A DNA stretch of 64,000 bases, taken from assembly GCF_000319305.2 (NCBI RefSeq), contig NZ_AMWJ02000001.1, positions 1,527,001-1,591,000 on the forward strand. The letters are read 5' to 3'. The position numbers and the translations under genes were made by a program. Numbering within the stretch: position 1 is the stretch's first letter; each line of letters opens with the position of its first letter. Origin of the DNA: Pseudomonas bharatica CSV86 (lineage in GTDB: Bacteria; Pseudomonadota; Gammaproteobacteria; Pseudomonadales; Pseudomonadaceae). The notes under the pieces are model-generated. The model had not been told where the DNA came from and did not search any database. It saw only the letters and a program-made list of their open reading frames with translations. Below, one piece after another: positions 1 to 9,150 of the stretch.

Positions 1-3000
1 CCGCTGAAACTGCCGGACCTCGATCTGCCGCTGGCTATCGAACTGGGTGAAGTCCAGGTCGGTGTGTTGCGCCTGGACGGCGCCGAGCAGCTTAGTGGCT
101 TGACCCTTGCGGCCCACTGGACCCGCGAAGGCCTGAAGATCGACAACCTCGACCTCAAGCGCGAAGACCTGCACCTGACCCTGCAAGGCCTGCTGCAACC
201 CAGCGGCGACTGGCCGTTGCAGGCCGAGGGACAATTGCAGTTGCCGGCGGTGGACGGCCAGGCCTGGCAACTGGCGTTGCAGGTCAAGGGCGATCTGCAG
301 AAGAGCCTCGACCTGCAGGCCGACAGCAGTGGCTATCTGCAAGGCCGCCTGAGCGGCCAGTTGCAACCGCTGGCGGAAAACCTGCCGGCCCAGGTCCATC
401 TCAGCGCCAAGGACTTCAAGGCCGTTGCCAGCCTGCCGGACACCTTGCTGTTCCAGCAGCTCGAACTGACTGCCCATGGTGATCTCAAGGCCGGCTACCA
501 GTTGGTTGGCGCTGGCAATCTCGCCGCTCGGGACGGCCCGATCAACCTGGCCCTGCGTGGCCGGGTCGATGCCAAGGGCGCCGAAGTGGCCGGGCTGGAC
601 CTGACCGCCAGCGCCGAGCAGCGCCTGGCCCTGACCGCCACGGCCAATTGGGAAAACGCCCTCGCTGCCACGGCCACCCTCGACTGGCAGGATTTCCCCT
701 GGCTGCGCCTTTATCCGCTGGACGAGGCGCCGCAAGTAGTGCTGCATCGTCTGAAGGCCCAGGTGCAGTACCGCGATGGCAGCTATGAAGGCGATTTCAG
801 TGGCGATCTCGACGGGCCGGCAGGTGCCTTCACCCTGCGCAGTCCGTTCAACGGCGACCTTGGCCGCATCAGCCTGCCGCAACTGGTGCTGGACGCGGGG
901 CAGGGCAAGGCCGCCGGCAGTGTCAGCGTGGCCTTCGCGGATGGCGTGGCCTGGGACGCGGCATTGGATTTGTCCAACCTCGACCCGGCCTATTGGCTCA
1001 AGGAGATGCCCGGCACGCTCGCCGGCCCGCTGCGCAGCAAGGGCGAACTGAAGAACGAAAAACTCTCGCTGAACGCTGACCTCGACCTCAAGGGACGCCT
1101 GCGCGGCCAGCCTGCGCTGCTGCAGCTCAAGGCCGAAGGCGCGGGTGAGCAGTGGACCCTGGGCACCTTGCAGGTACGCCTGGGCGACAACCGGATCAAT
1201 GGCAGCGGCAGCCTGCAACAGCGCCTCGCCGGACAGATCGACCTGAACCTGCCGCGCCTCGGCCAGCTCTGGCCGCAACTGCAAGGGCTGGTCAAGGGGC
1301 GGCTGGATGTCTCCGGCACCCTCAAGGCGCCGCAAGGTCAGCTGAAACTGCAAGGCACGCAACTGGCCCAGGCAGAAAACCGTCTGCAATCCCTCGATCT
1401 CGATGCCCGACTTGATGGCGCACAAAAAGCCCTGATCAACCTCGATGCCAGCGGCATCCGTGCCGGCGAAACGGCACTGGGCACCCTGACCGCCAAGGGC
1501 CAGGGCGATATCCGCCAGCAACGGTTGCAACTGGCCCTCGATGGTCCGCAACTCAAGCTCGACCTTGCCCTGGACGGGCAACTGGACCAGAAAAAAGGCG
1601 ACTGGCGCGGACGCCTGGCCAGCGGCGAAATCAAGGCCGGCGGTCAGGACTGGCGACTGCAGGCGCCGGCCACCTTGCAGCGCCTGGCCAACGGGCAGAT
1701 CGATTTCGGTGCCCACTGCTGGCGCTCCGGGCCGGCCAGCCTGTGTGGCGATCCGCAGCGTCTGGCACCGGAGCCGCGGATTCGCTATCACCTCAAGGAA
1801 TTCCCGCTGGAGAGCCTGGCGCAATGGCTGCCGCAGGACTTCGCCTGGCAGGGCCGGTTGAATGCCGATATCAATCTCGACTTGCCGACCAGTGGCCCGA
1901 AAGGCTCGGTGCAGGTGGATGCCAGCGGTGGCACCCTGCGCATCCGCGAGAAGGGCCAGTGGGTCGATTTCCCTTACCAGGCCCTGCGCCTGGACAGCAC
2001 CCTTGGCCCGCGCCGGGTCGATACCCGGGTGGACTTCCGTGGCGGTCGCCTGGGCGAGCTGAGCCTGAATGCGCGCATCGATCCGCTGGCGCGCAACAAA
2101 CCGTTGAGCGGCGATTTCAACCTCAGCGGCCTTGACCTCGCGGTGGCGCGGCCCTTCGTGCCGATGGTCGAGCGCCTGGCCGGGCAATTGAATGGCAGCG
2201 GGCGGATTTCCGGCACGCTGCTGGCGCCGCTGGTCAATGGCAACCTGGTGCTGTCGGGAGGCGAAGTGGCAGGGGCCGAGCTGCCGCTCAGCCTGCGTGA
2301 CCTGAGCGTACGGGCGCAGATCGCCGGCGAGCAGGTGCAATTGAATGGCGACTGGAAAAGCGGCGAGCTGGGCCAGGGCCGCCTGGGTGGCGAGATCGGC
2401 TGGGGCCAGGTGTTGAGGGTCAACCTGGCCCTGCAAGGCCAGCGCCTGCCGATCAGCGTCGAGCCCTATGCGGCGCTGGAAGTGGCGCCGGACCTGAAGA
2501 TCAGCCTGCAGGGCGAGCGTCTGGCGGTCAGCGGCAAGGTGCTGGTACCCAAGGGCACTATCACCGTGCGCGAGCTGCCGCCCTCGACGGTCAAGGTGTC
2601 GGAGGACACGGTGATCGTTGGCCAGCAGACCGAGGAAGGCAAGGCGCCGATGCAGGTGGCGATGGATATCGACGTGCAGGTCGGCCAGGACAAGCTGGCT
2701 TTCAGCGGCTTCGGCCTCACCGCCAACCTGCTTGGCCAGGTGCATATCGGCGATAACCTCGATACCCGTGGCGAACTGAGCCTGGCCGACGGTCGCTATC
2801 GTGCCTACGGCCAGCGCCTGACCATCCGCCGTGCCCGGCTGCTGTTCGCCGGCCCTATCGACCAGCCCTACCTGGACATCGAAGCGATCCGCAAGACCGA
2901 CGATATCATCGCCGGCATCCGCCTCACCGGCAGCGCCGAGCAGCCCACCACTACGGTGTTCTCGGAACCGGCGATGAGCCAGGAGCAGGCGCTGTCGTAC

Positions 3001-3342
3001 CTGGTGCTGGGGCGTCCGCTAAGCACCACCGGCGAGGACAACAATATGCTGGCGCAAGCGGCGTTGGGGCTTGGCCTGGCGGGAAGCGCGGGGATCACCG
3101 GCAGCCTGGCATCGAGCCTCGGCATCGAGGACTTCCAGCTGGATACCGAAGGCAGCGGCCAGAGCACCGCCGTGGTGGCCAGCGGCAACCTGACCGATAA
3201 ATTGAGCCTGCGCTACGGCGTGGGCGTGTTCGAGCCGGCCAACACCATTGCCCTGCGGTATCTGCTGAGCAAGCGCCTGTACCTGGAAGCGGCCAGTGGT
3301 GTGGCCAGCTCCCTGGACCTGTTCTACAAGCGGGATTTCTAG
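1..3342 (+). CDS. tamB: Translocation and assembly module subunit TamB (5' end outside window)
   Basis: TamB is an inner-membrane-anchored periplasmic protein that works with the outer-membrane barrel TamA and is implicated in outer-membrane protein assembly and phospholipid transport. The frame is open from base 1, so the N-terminal membrane anchor lies upstream; 1113 residues are visible against roughly 1220-1260 in full homologues. Most of the protein is the repetitive beta-strand-rich AsmA/TamB body with alternating 'L.L.G.L' patterns. The last ~350 residues match the conserved TamB (DUF490) domain, ending in LFYKRDF with the terminal aromatic residue typical of the family. tamA is expected just upstream. 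The stop lies 1 nt from the converging DUF2589 gene, leaving no room for a separate terminator. Confidence 0.93.
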   Translation, partial: PLKLPDLDLPLAIELGEVQVGVLRLDGAEQLSGLTLAAHWTREGLKIDNLDLKREDLHLTLQGLLQPSGDWPLQAEGQLQLPAVDGQAWQLALQVKGDLQKSLDLQADSSGYLQGRLSGQLQPLAENLPAQVHLSAKDFKAVASLPDTLLFQQLELTAHGDLKAGYQLVGAGNLAARDGPINLALRGRVDAKGAEVAGLDLTASAEQRLALTATANWENALAATATLDWQDFPWLRLYPLDEAPQVVLHRLKAQVQYRDGSYEGDFSGDLDGPAGAFTLRSPFNGDLGRISLPQLVLDAGQGKAAGSVSVAFADGVAWDAALDLSNLDPAYWLKEMPGTLAGPLRSKGELKNEKLSLNADLDLKGRLRGQPALLQLKAEGAGEQWTLGTLQVRLGDNRINGSGSLQQRLAGQIDLNLPRLGQLWPQLQGLVKGRLDVSGTLKAPQGQLKLQGTQLAQAENRLQSLDLDARLDGAQKALINLDASGIRAGETALGTLTAKGQGDIRQQRLQLALDGPQLKLDLALDGQLDQKKGDWRGRLASGEIKAGGQDWRLQAPATLQRLANGQIDFGAHCWRSGPASLCGDPQRLAPEPRIRYHLKEFPLESLAQWLPQDFAWQGRLNADINLDLPTSGPKGSVQVDASGGTLRIREKGQWVDFPYQALRLDSTLGPRRVDTRVDFRGGRLGELSLNARIDPLARNKPLSGDFNLSGLDLAVARPFVPMVERLAGQLNGSGRISGTLLAPLVNGNLVLSGGEVAGAELPLSLRDLSVRAQIAGEQVQLNGDWKSGELGQGRLGGEIGWGQVLRVNLALQGQRLPISVEPYAALEVAPDLKISLQGERLAVSGKVLVPKGTITVRELPPSTVKVSEDTVIVGQQTEEGKAPMQVAMDIDVQVGQDKLAFSGFGLTANLLGQVHIGDNLDTRGELSLADGRYRAYGQRLTIRRARLLFAGPIDQPYLDIEAIRKTDDIIAGIRLTGSAEQPTTTVFSEPAMSQEQALSYLVLGRPLSTTGEDNNMLAQAALGLGLAGSAGITGSLASSLGIEDFQLDTEGSGQSTAVVASGNLTDKLSLRYGVGVFEPANTIALRYLLSKRLYLEAASGVASSLDLFYKRDF

Positions 3343-3343
3343 C

Positions 3344-3916
3344 TCAGCGCACGGTGGCGGCGTCTATGAACTCGTTGCTGGAGGTTGGAGGACCGTCGGC
3401 AGGGGCGGACTGGCGGAACGGCGAGATCAGGTTGGTGTACTCCTCGATCAGTCGGTTCAGCGCTTCGGGTGGTTCGCAGGCCTGGAACTGCATGCGGATC
3501 TGTACCTCGTCCGGATCGCGCGCCTCGCCCTGGCGGCGGTTCTGCTGGCCGACCTTGACGAAGAAGCGCTGGTGCGCGGAGTCGCTGCACTGGCCAGGGG
3601 CAGGGCGGGTATTCTGGATTTTCACCGACAGGTCCACCTGCATCCGCTCCAGCGCCAGTCCCCGTGGTGCAACCAGGGCGATCAGCGGGATCTTCAGGGT
3701 GTGCCGGTCATCCATTGCCACTTCGACCATCTTCGCCTTCATCGGCGCGCCCAGTTGCTGGCTGTCGTAATCGAAAAACTGGTCGAACAGCCTGATGTAC
3801 TGCTGGGCGATCAGCCCGGTGGTGGCGGAAGCGGCTTCCTGCAGGCCGCGGGTGATATCGCAGAGGTCACTGGTGGCGATCGGTTCCTTCGGGGGCGTCT
3901 GGTCCACGGGCGGCAT
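3344..3916 (-). CDS. DUF2589 domain-containing protein (second copy)
   Basis: A 190-aa protein of unknown function, with no signal peptide or membrane segment. It is paralogous to its upstream neighbour: both share an IPL.A.VAP/H segment in the middle and a PPEAL.R.I motif near the C-terminus (about residue 150 here). That layout fits DUF2589, a family with no established function. It is the last gene of a minus-strand trio (Mor-type regulator, DUF2589, DUF2589), 66 nt after the first copy. The AAGGA before the ATG is directly adjacent to it, so the start is only moderately supported. It converges with tamB with 1 nt between the two stop codons. Confidence 0.75.
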   Translation of the reverse strand: MPPVDQTPPKEPIATSDLCDITRGLQEAASATTGLIAQQYIRLFDQFFDYDSQQLGAPMKAKMVEVAMDDRHTLKIPLIALVAPRGLALERMQVDLSVKIQNTRPAPGQCSDSAHQRFFVKVGQQNRRQGEARDPDEVQIRMQFQACEPPEALNRLIEEYTNLISPFRQSAPADGPPTSSNEFIDAATVR

Positions 3917-3982
3917 TCCTTATCCGGGTGAAAGGTTGCCCCGCACGAGGCGGGGCGGTAGGGCGTGCTTGGGGAACGCTGA

Positions 3983-4627
3983 TCAGGCAGGCGGCGCGGC
4001 CTGGGTCTTCGGATCAGGCAGCGCATTGTCGGTTGGCGGTGCGTCCGGGTTGCTGGTCTCGCTGTTGGGCAAGGTGATCGGTTTGGTCGCCGCCTCGGTG
4101 AGGAAGTCGATCACCCGCATCAGCGCTTCCGGTGGATCCTGGCGGGCGATGCGGGTGCTGATTGCATAGCGGGCCCGGGTGTCTGTCTTGCGGGTCTGCG
4201 CCGACTTGTGGCTGACCTGGCCCTTGACCTCGAGCTTGAACGGGCCCCAGCCCAGGGACGCGCCGAACTCCGCGGAACCGGCGGTTTCCTTGGTGTCTTC
4301 GGCGCTCTGGCTGATGGTCAGCTCGAAGTCGATGGTGCCTTCCTCGATCACGATGTTCGGATGAGCGACCGCCGCCAGCAGCGGGATCTGCATCTTGCGC
4401 GACATGGTGCCTTTGTAGACACCCTGTTCATCGGTGATGGCTTCGTCATAGTCGAACTGGATCGAGACCGCCTTGCCGTCCTTGATACAGACGCCCAGGA
4501 GGAAGTCCGCGTAGCTTTTGCTGGCGGTGACCTGGGCCTGGATCATGGCTTGCAGGGGGCCGGAGATCATCCGGTCCAGGGGCAGTGCATTGATTACCGA
4601 GCCGATAAGGCTGCTATCGATGGACAT
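3983..4627 (-). CDS. DUF2589 domain-containing protein (first copy)
   Basis: A 214-aa soluble protein assigned to DUF2589 from its overall pattern: an N-terminal amphipathic helical segment (LIGSVINALPLDRMISGPL), a central beta-rich region with IPLLAAVAHP, and a C-terminal helix carrying DPPEALMRVI. The last ~30 residues are Pro/Asp/Asn-rich and probably disordered. An AAGGA sits 8 nt before the ATG. The family has no known activity. The gene lies 76 nt downstream of a Mor-type activator gene and immediately upstream of a second DUF2589 gene, so co-expression is likely. Function inside the cell is unknown. Confidence 0.78.
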   Translation of the reverse strand: MSIDSSLIGSVINALPLDRMISGPLQAMIQAQVTASKSYADFLLGVCIKDGKAVSIQFDYDEAITDEQGVYKGTMSRKMQIPLLAAVAHPNIVIEEGTIDFELTISQSAEDTKETAGSAEFGASLGWGPFKLEVKGQVSHKSAQTRKTDTRARYAISTRIARQDPPEALMRVIDFLTEAATKPITLPNSETSNPDAPPTDNALPDPKTQAAPPA

Positions 4628-4703
4628 TCAAGAATTCCTTCTCTTGCTTGCGCGAAAGTGCGCGGTGGCTGCGAGGCACGAGGGTGTGCCCCGCAAGGGC
4701 TCC

Positions 4704-5084
4704 TTAGCGTGAGTGCGCTTCCTGGCGACGGATGTTGCCGATCTGGCGCAGGCTCAGGCCGTATTTATTGGCCAGTACGCTGCGTGACAAGCCGTTGGAG
4801 CTTTCCTCCTGGATCTGCTGGTTGCGCAACTGGCGGTTGAAGTGGTCGCACTTGGGAATTTCCAGGGCCATGCCGGCATAGCGCTTGATCAGGGCTTCCA
4901 GCGCGTCGGCCGGGAGGATCTCGGCCAGCGAAGTGCGTTCGCGATGCTTGGGTATGTACTTGGGTCGACCGCCGTAGATATAGGTCAGGCGGTAGGCATG
5001 TTCGATGCCGATGCACTCGATGAGCATCTGCAGGGATTGAGGGAGCTGCTCGATATCGATTCGCTTCAGGTCACATGATTGCAT
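4704..5084 (-). CDS. Mor-type transcription activator (Mu middle-operon regulator family)
   Basis: A 126-aa putative DNA-binding protein. The ATG at 5084 was chosen over an in-frame start at 5267 because AAGGA lies 8 nt before it and the sequence upstream does not look protein-like. The C-terminal third contains a helix-turn-helix (SNGLSRSVLANKYGLSLRQI) like the Mor/C activators of phage Mu, preceded by a Mor-like helical region (EILPADALEALIKRYAGM). Mor proteins activate phage middle promoters. Here there is no Mu-like prophage, and the gene heads a three-gene set with two DUF2589 genes, suggesting a domesticated regulator of those genes (inference). Confidence 0.72.
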   Translation of the reverse strand: MQSCDLKRIDIEQLPQSLQMLIECIGIEHAYRLTYIYGGRPKYIPKHRERTSLAEILPADALEALIKRYAGMALEIPKCDHFNRQLRNQQIQEESSNGLSRSVLANKYGLSLRQIGNIRRQEAHSR

Positions 5085-5339
5085 GTTGACGTCCTTGTTT
5101 TTCTGGCGTGAGCAAAAGGGTCTCTGTCTGGGCCAGGCGAGGCTTGAGCGTTGTGCAGGATGGGTAGCGAGCACTGGGCTGGCCAGGTGGCGTGGGATCG
5201 ATTCTCGACCAGCCTTGCAGTGGTCGCTAGGTAGCAAGCAGGTCAGGAGCGGTAGCCAAGAAGTCAAAGCACTGTAAGTATCGTGATTACATCAAGTAGG
5301 CAGAAACCTGCTGATCAGCCGGCAGCCCTTGACCCTTCG

Positions 5340-5364
5340 CGCGCCCCTCGGAACGAGGGGCGCG
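5340..5364. terminator. GC-rich hairpin downstream of the small exported-protein gene
   Basis: An 11-bp perfect stem (CGCGCCCCTCG) with a 3-nt GAA loop lies 18 bp beyond the stop codon of the minus-strand gene at 5383. There is no U-tract on the minus strand, so it may slow or protect transcripts rather than act as a classic intrinsic terminator. The rest of 5085-5382 holds no gene; it is presumably the promoter region of the Mor-type gene, but no clear -35/-10 pair was found. Confidence 0.4.
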
Positions 5365-5382
5365 TGGTTGCTCAAGGCTGAC

Positions 5383-5841
5383 TCAAGGGCAGGGTTGGCT
5401 GACCAGCAGGCTGACCTGGCCCATCCATGGCCCGGGGTCACCGCGAGTGACCTCGGGGAAGGTGCGCCAGTCGACCGTCAGGCATAGGGCGCTAAGATCT
5501 GTGCCGCCTAGCTTGCCGACCACCAGCGGCTGGAAGTCGCGCCGGTATTGCACGCGCGTCAGGTTTTGCGCACTGGCAGAATCGGGACGGGACAGGGTGG
5601 CCCGGGTCAGTTCATCGATGCGTTGCTGGGATACGACGAAATGCGCCGTCTTGCCTGGCGTCAGGTGCCCGGCTTCGCGGCTGCGCTGCCAAAGCAACTG
5701 CCACTGGCTGCTGCCGGCATTCTGCGCCAGGCTGCTGGCCAGGGCGATCAGCTCGGTTTCGCTGCGGTTTTCGGTTTCCAGCGCCTGGGCGCCGAGGCAG
5801 GTAGACAGCACCAGGCTGCCGAGAAGGGTGCGCAAGGACAT
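5383..5841 (-). CDS. Small exported protein of unknown function
   Basis: A 152-aa protein with a Sec-type signal peptide at the N-terminus (MSLRTLLGSLVLSTCLGAQA). The start at 5841 is chosen because it puts the signal peptide at the N-terminus; an in-frame ATG at 5886 would add a Pro-rich tail in front of it. The mature part has only two cysteines, both near the C-terminus, which could form a disulphide. It may belong to the small periplasmic quorum-sensing-regulated virulence-factor-like family of pseudomonads, but I cannot establish this. No lipobox is evident. It is divergent from the small membrane protein at 6005. Confidence 0.6.
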   Translation of the reverse strand: MSLRTLLGSLVLSTCLGAQALETENRSETELIALASSLAQNAGSSQWQLLWQRSREAGHLTPGKTAHFVVSQQRIDELTRATLSRPDSASAQNLTRVQYRRDFQPLVVGKLGGTDLSALCLTVDWRTFPEVTRGDPGPWMGQVSLLVSQPCP

Positions 5842-6004
5842 GATATGAAGGCTCGCGGGTAAGGGCCTGGGCCCGGAGCCGAGCATGGTTTCAGCTGGTG
5901 CCTGCGGAAAAAACAGGGAAAAGATCCTCCGGAGCGAGGCTGCGATGTATCATTGCGCCCGGCCGCTCATCGGCCTTCACCATCGCTGCTGCAAGGATTT
6001 TCCA

Positions 6005-6193
6005 ATGACGCAAGGGCAACGCCTGAAATACTCGATCCTGATGACCCTGGTCTTGCTGGCCGCCATGCTGGGCCTGTCGTGGCTGCAGAAGCAGGGGGTG
6101 ATCACCGAGCAGATGTTCCAGTACATCGCCATGGGCCTGGCCGTGGTTTTCGTGGTCATCAATGGCATCCTGCGGCGCAAGGTCAAGCCCTGA
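6005..6193 (+). CDS. Small two-helix membrane protein
   Basis: A 62-aa protein with two predicted membrane spans: about residues 10-27 (ILMTLVLLAAMLGLSWL) and 41-55 (IAMGLAVVFVVINGIL), ending in a basic RRKVKP tail. AAGGA lies 8 nt before the ATG, which decides the start over an upstream in-frame ATG at 5885. Function unknown. It converges with the winged-helix gene at 6235, with a GC-rich hairpin between them. Confidence 0.62.
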   Translation: MTQGQRLKYSILMTLVLLAAMLGLSWLQKQGVITEQMFQYIAMGLAVVFVVINGILRRKVKP

Positions 6194-6209
6194 CCGAGCA
6201 GAGCAGGGC

Positions 6210-6228
6210 GGCCGGCGCAACGCCGGCC
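6210..6228. terminator. Hairpin between two converging small genes
   Basis: A perfect 8-bp GGCCGGCG stem with a CAA loop lies 16 bp after the stop of the small membrane protein and 6 bp beyond the stop of the converging regulator gene. No T-tract follows on either strand, so it is only a candidate bidirectional terminator. Confidence 0.45.
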
Positions 6229-6234
6229 GGTCGC

Positions 6235-6627
6235 TCAACGCGAAGGGACCTGCTCCAGAACGGCGCGGGCCTGGGGGTTGAGGCTGTAGCATTTGTCGCT
6301 GCCCATGCTGATCACGCCTTCGATGCAAAGGCGCTTGAGCACCTCGCGAACGCTCAGGAACGACAGCGGGATATCGAGCCTTTCCAATTGACTGTGGATG
6401 CCGCGCACACCAATGGCGCGCCCTTCGCGATCGGCCGTGTGCAAGGCATCGATCACCTTGAGGCGGATCAGGCTGGTGCGCAGGCCGAATACCCGCAGCA
6501 ACTCGCGGATCTGCTCGTTGCCGGCACGTTCCTCGGTTTCCGCTGCCTCGTTCCTGGCCGGCAGCGTGGCGTTCGTCCTGCGTCTGAAGCGAAGTGGCTG
6601 GGGCGGTTGCGGTTGCTGGTCGTACAT
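6235..6627 (-). CDS. Fur-like winged-helix regulator lacking the metal-binding domain
   Basis: A 130-aa protein. Residues ~40-115 (LLRVFGLRTSLIRLKVIDAL through VISMGSDKCYSLN) resemble the N-terminal winged-helix DNA-binding domain of Fur/Zur proteins. The His/Cys-rich dimerisation and metal-binding domain is absent and the first ~35 residues are Pro/Gln/Arg-rich, probably disordered. Pseudomonas genomes often name such genes Fe2+/Zn2+ uptake regulation protein, but without the metal sites iron or zinc sensing is unsupported. AGGGAG stands about 7 nt upstream of the ATG. It is divergent from pvdQ, with a 213-bp shared upstream region. Confidence 0.6.
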   Translation of the reverse strand: MYDQQPQPPQPLRFRRRTNATLPARNEAAETEERAGNEQIRELLRVFGLRTSLIRLKVIDALHTADREGRAIGVRGIHSQLERLDIPLSFLSVREVLKRLCIEGVISMGSDKCYSLNPQARAVLEQVPSR

Positions 6628-6771
6628 GCAAAAACTCCCTTTTCAGAGCCTGTCTGTCCTGCGTTCAAATGACGCTCCCAACCTATAAGACGAATGAGCG
6701 CGATAAATCTGCAATTGGAGCGGAAAAAAATTCCGCCTTTCTACCTGTAACGAAGCAGCCACCCCTTTACC

Positions 6772-6795
6772 GTAAATTTTTCATCCGGACTTCGT
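6772..6795 (+). promoter_or_regulatory. Candidate PvdS (iron-starvation sigma) promoter of pvdQ
   Basis: GTAAAT at 6772-6777 and CGT at 6793-6795 fit the iron-starvation box recognised by the ECF sigma factor PvdS ([G/C]TAAAT, 16-17 nt, CGT), except that the spacer is 15 nt. A start site a few bases after 6795 would give a leader of about 40 nt before the pvdQ GTG. Iron-dependent pvdQ expression is known in P. aeruginosa; assignment here is by motif and context. Confidence 0.5.
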
Positions 6796-6840
6796 TCTAT
6801 CAGGATGTCCTTGCTATGCCTGATTCCGGCAGGAGTTCCC

Positions 6841-9150
6841 GTGATCGCCATTTCCCCTTCCTCCAGGCTCTGCCTGGCCCTGCTGCTGGCTGGTATCGGC
6901 CTGTGTGCCCAGGCCCGGGACAACCCCGGGGCGGTTTCCGCCGAAATCCGCCGTACCACCTTCGGTGTGCCGCATATCCTCGCCCGCGACGAGCGCGGCC
7001 TCGGCTATGGCATCGGCTATGCCTACGGGCAGGACAACCTGTGCCTGCTGGCCAACGAGGTCGTCACGGTCAACGGCCAGCGTTCGCGCTGGTTCGGGCC
7101 GCAGCAGCGGACCCTGGAACAGCGGCGCAATCTCTCCAGCGATCTGTTCTTCACCTGGCTGAATACGCCGCAGTCCGTGTCGGCGTTCTGGCAAGCACAG
7201 CCGGCGCCTATCCAGGCATTGCTGGAAGGTTATGCCCAAGGCTTCAACCGTGCGCTGGCCGAGCGTCGCGAACAGGGCCTGCCGGCTGAATGTCAGAAAG
7301 CCGAGTGGCTGCGCCCCATCACTGCGTTCGATCTGGTCAGGTTGACCCGGCGTTTGCTGGTGGAGGGCGGGGTCGGCCAGTTCGCCGAAGCAGTGGCAGG
7401 TGCCACGCCGCCGGGCACGGTTGCCCGGTTCGACCCTAAGGATCTGCGCGTCGCCCTGGAAAACCAGCGCCGCTTCGCCCTTGAGCGCGGCAGCAATGCC
7501 ATTGCCCTGGGCAGCGAGCGATCGCGCACGGGGCACGGCATGCTCCTGGCCAATCCGCATTTCCCCTGGAATGGCGGCATGCGCTTCTACCAGATGCACC
7601 TGACCATCCCGGGCCAGCTCGACGTCATGGGCGCGGCGCTACCTGGCCTGCCGCTGGTGAATATCGGCTTCAACCGTCATTTGGCCTGGACCCACACCGT
7701 GGACGCCTCGCGACATTTCACCCTGCATCGCCTGCAACTCGATCCGGCGGATCCGACCCGTTATCTGTTTGATGGTCGCTCGTTGCCGATGGATCGGCAG
7801 ACGCTGAAGGTCACGGTCAAGGGCGAGGACGGGGAGTTGCGCGAGATCAGCCGCGAACTGTTCAGCACCCGTTTCGGCCCTGTGGTGCAGTGGCCGGGAC
7901 GCCTGGACTGGACGCCCGGCGTGGCCTTCAGCGTGCAGGACGCCAACCTCGGCAACACCCGGGTGCTGCAGCAATGGCATGCGCTCAACCAGGCCGACAG
8001 TCTCGCGGCCCTGCAGGCGTCGGTGCAGCGTTTGCAAGGTATTCCGTGGGTCAACACCCTGGCCACCGATGCCGGTGGCCGCACCCTGTACCTCAACCAG
8101 TCGGTGGTGCCCTACGTTGACGCCGAACTGCTGGGCCGCTGCAGCGACCCGAAGGCCGGCGCCGAGATGATCGTGCTCGACGGCTCGCGCAGCGCCTGCG
8201 ACTGGAAGGTCGACGCCCGTGCCGTGCAACCGGGAATCTTCCCGGCGCAGATGCAGCCGCAGTTAAGCCGCGGGGATTTCGTCCAGCACGCCAACGACAG
8301 TGCCTGGCTGGTCAATCCGGCACAGCCGTTGACCGGTTTTTCGCCGCTGATCAGTCGGGACGGGATTCCCCTCGGCCCGCGCGCACGCTTCGCCCTGAGC
8401 CGTCTTCAGCAACCGGGCAAGCTCGGAGCCGAGGACCTCAAGCAGATGGTGATGGGCGACCAGGTCTACCTGGCCGAGATGTTGCTGCCGGATCTGCTCA
8501 AGTGGTGTTCCGGGGTGGAGGACGACCCCAATCTGCGAAGCGTCTGTGCCTCGCTGGCCAGATGGGATGGCCGGGCTGGCCTGGACAGCGGCCTTGGGCT
8601 GGTGCATTTCCAGATCATCATGCAGGCGTTGCAGGAGAAAGGCGGCTTCTGGCGGGTCGCGTTCAGTCCTGCCGATCCGATGCACACTCCGCGCGGCCTG
8701 GCCTGGGAGCGTGCCGCAGTGGCGAAGATGTTGCGCGAAGCAGCGCTGGCCTCGGCGGCGCGGGTGGCCGGTGCCGACGAAGCAACCCGCTGGGGCCAGA
8801 TCCAGCAGGCCGCCGACGGCACGCCGATCCACGGCGGCCCGGCCAATCTTGGTGTGTACAACGCGATCCAGAGCGTCGACGGTGCGCCGGGCAAGCGCCG
8901 GGTGGTCAGCGGCACCAGCTATCTGCAACTGGTGACGTTCGACGACAAGGGGCCGCAGGCCGAGGGCCTGCTGGTGTTCTCGCAGTCCAGCGAGGCCGCT
9001 TCGCCGCATGCCAGCGACCAGACCCGGGCGTTCTCGGCCGGGCAGTGGCACCCGACACCCTTCACCGAAGCGCAGATCAAGGCCGATCCGCAGTACCGCA
9101 CGCAGTCGATCCGCGAACCGCTGCCGAGCGAGGCCGCCTTCAGCCGTTGA
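6841..9150 (+). CDS. pvdQ: Acyl-homoserine lactone acylase / pyoverdine-maturation acylase PvdQ
   Basis: An Ntn-hydrolase of the penicillin-amidase family. In the periplasm PvdQ removes the fatty-acyl chain from the pyoverdine precursor and can also hydrolyse long-chain acyl-homoserine lactones. The 769-aa protein closely follows P. aeruginosa PvdQ (762 aa) throughout, for example [29 protein letters not shown] and [16 protein letters not shown]. The nucleophile and self-cleavage site is the Ser in RGSNA, residue 218. GTG at 6841 is chosen because AGGAG lies 5 nt before it and it begins a signal peptide ending near LCAQA; an upstream in-frame ATG at 6805 lacks such support. The 3' end overlaps the converging trhP by 11 bp. 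A PvdS-like promoter precedes it. No other pyoverdine genes are in the window. Confidence 0.94.
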   Translation: MIAISPSSRLCLALLLAGIGLCAQARDNPGAVSAEIRRTTFGVPHILARDERGLGYGIGYAYGQDNLCLLANEVVTVNGQRSRWFGPQQRTLEQRRNLSSDLFFTWLNTPQSVSAFWQAQPAPIQALLEGYAQGFNRALAERREQGLPAECQKAEWLRPITAFDLVRLTRRLLVEGGVGQFAEAVAGATPPGTVARFDPKDLRVALENQRRFALERGSNAIALGSERSRTGHGMLLANPHFPWNGGMRFYQMHLTIPGQLDVMGAALPGLPLVNIGFNRHLAWTHTVDASRHFTLHRLQLDPADPTRYLFDGRSLPMDRQTLKVTVKGEDGELREISRELFSTRFGPVVQWPGRLDWTPGVAFSVQDANLGNTRVLQQWHALNQADSLAALQASVQRLQGIPWVNTLATDAGGRTLYLNQSVVPYVDAELLGRCSDPKAGAEMIVLDGSRSACDWKVDARAVQPGIFPAQMQPQLSRGDFVQHANDSAWLVNPAQPLTGFSPLISRDGIPLGPRARFALSRLQQPGKLGAEDLKQMVMGDQVYLAEMLLPDLLKWCSGVEDDPNLRSVCASLARWDGRAGLDSGLGLVHFQIIMQALQEKGGFWRVAFSPADPMHTPRGLAWERAAVAKMLREAALASAARVAGADEATRWGQIQQAADGTPIHGGPANLGVYNAIQSVDGAPGKRRVVSGTSYLQLVTFDDKGPQAEGLLVFSQSSEAASPHASDQTRAFSAGQWHPTPFTEAQIKADPQYRTQSIREPLPSEAAFSR

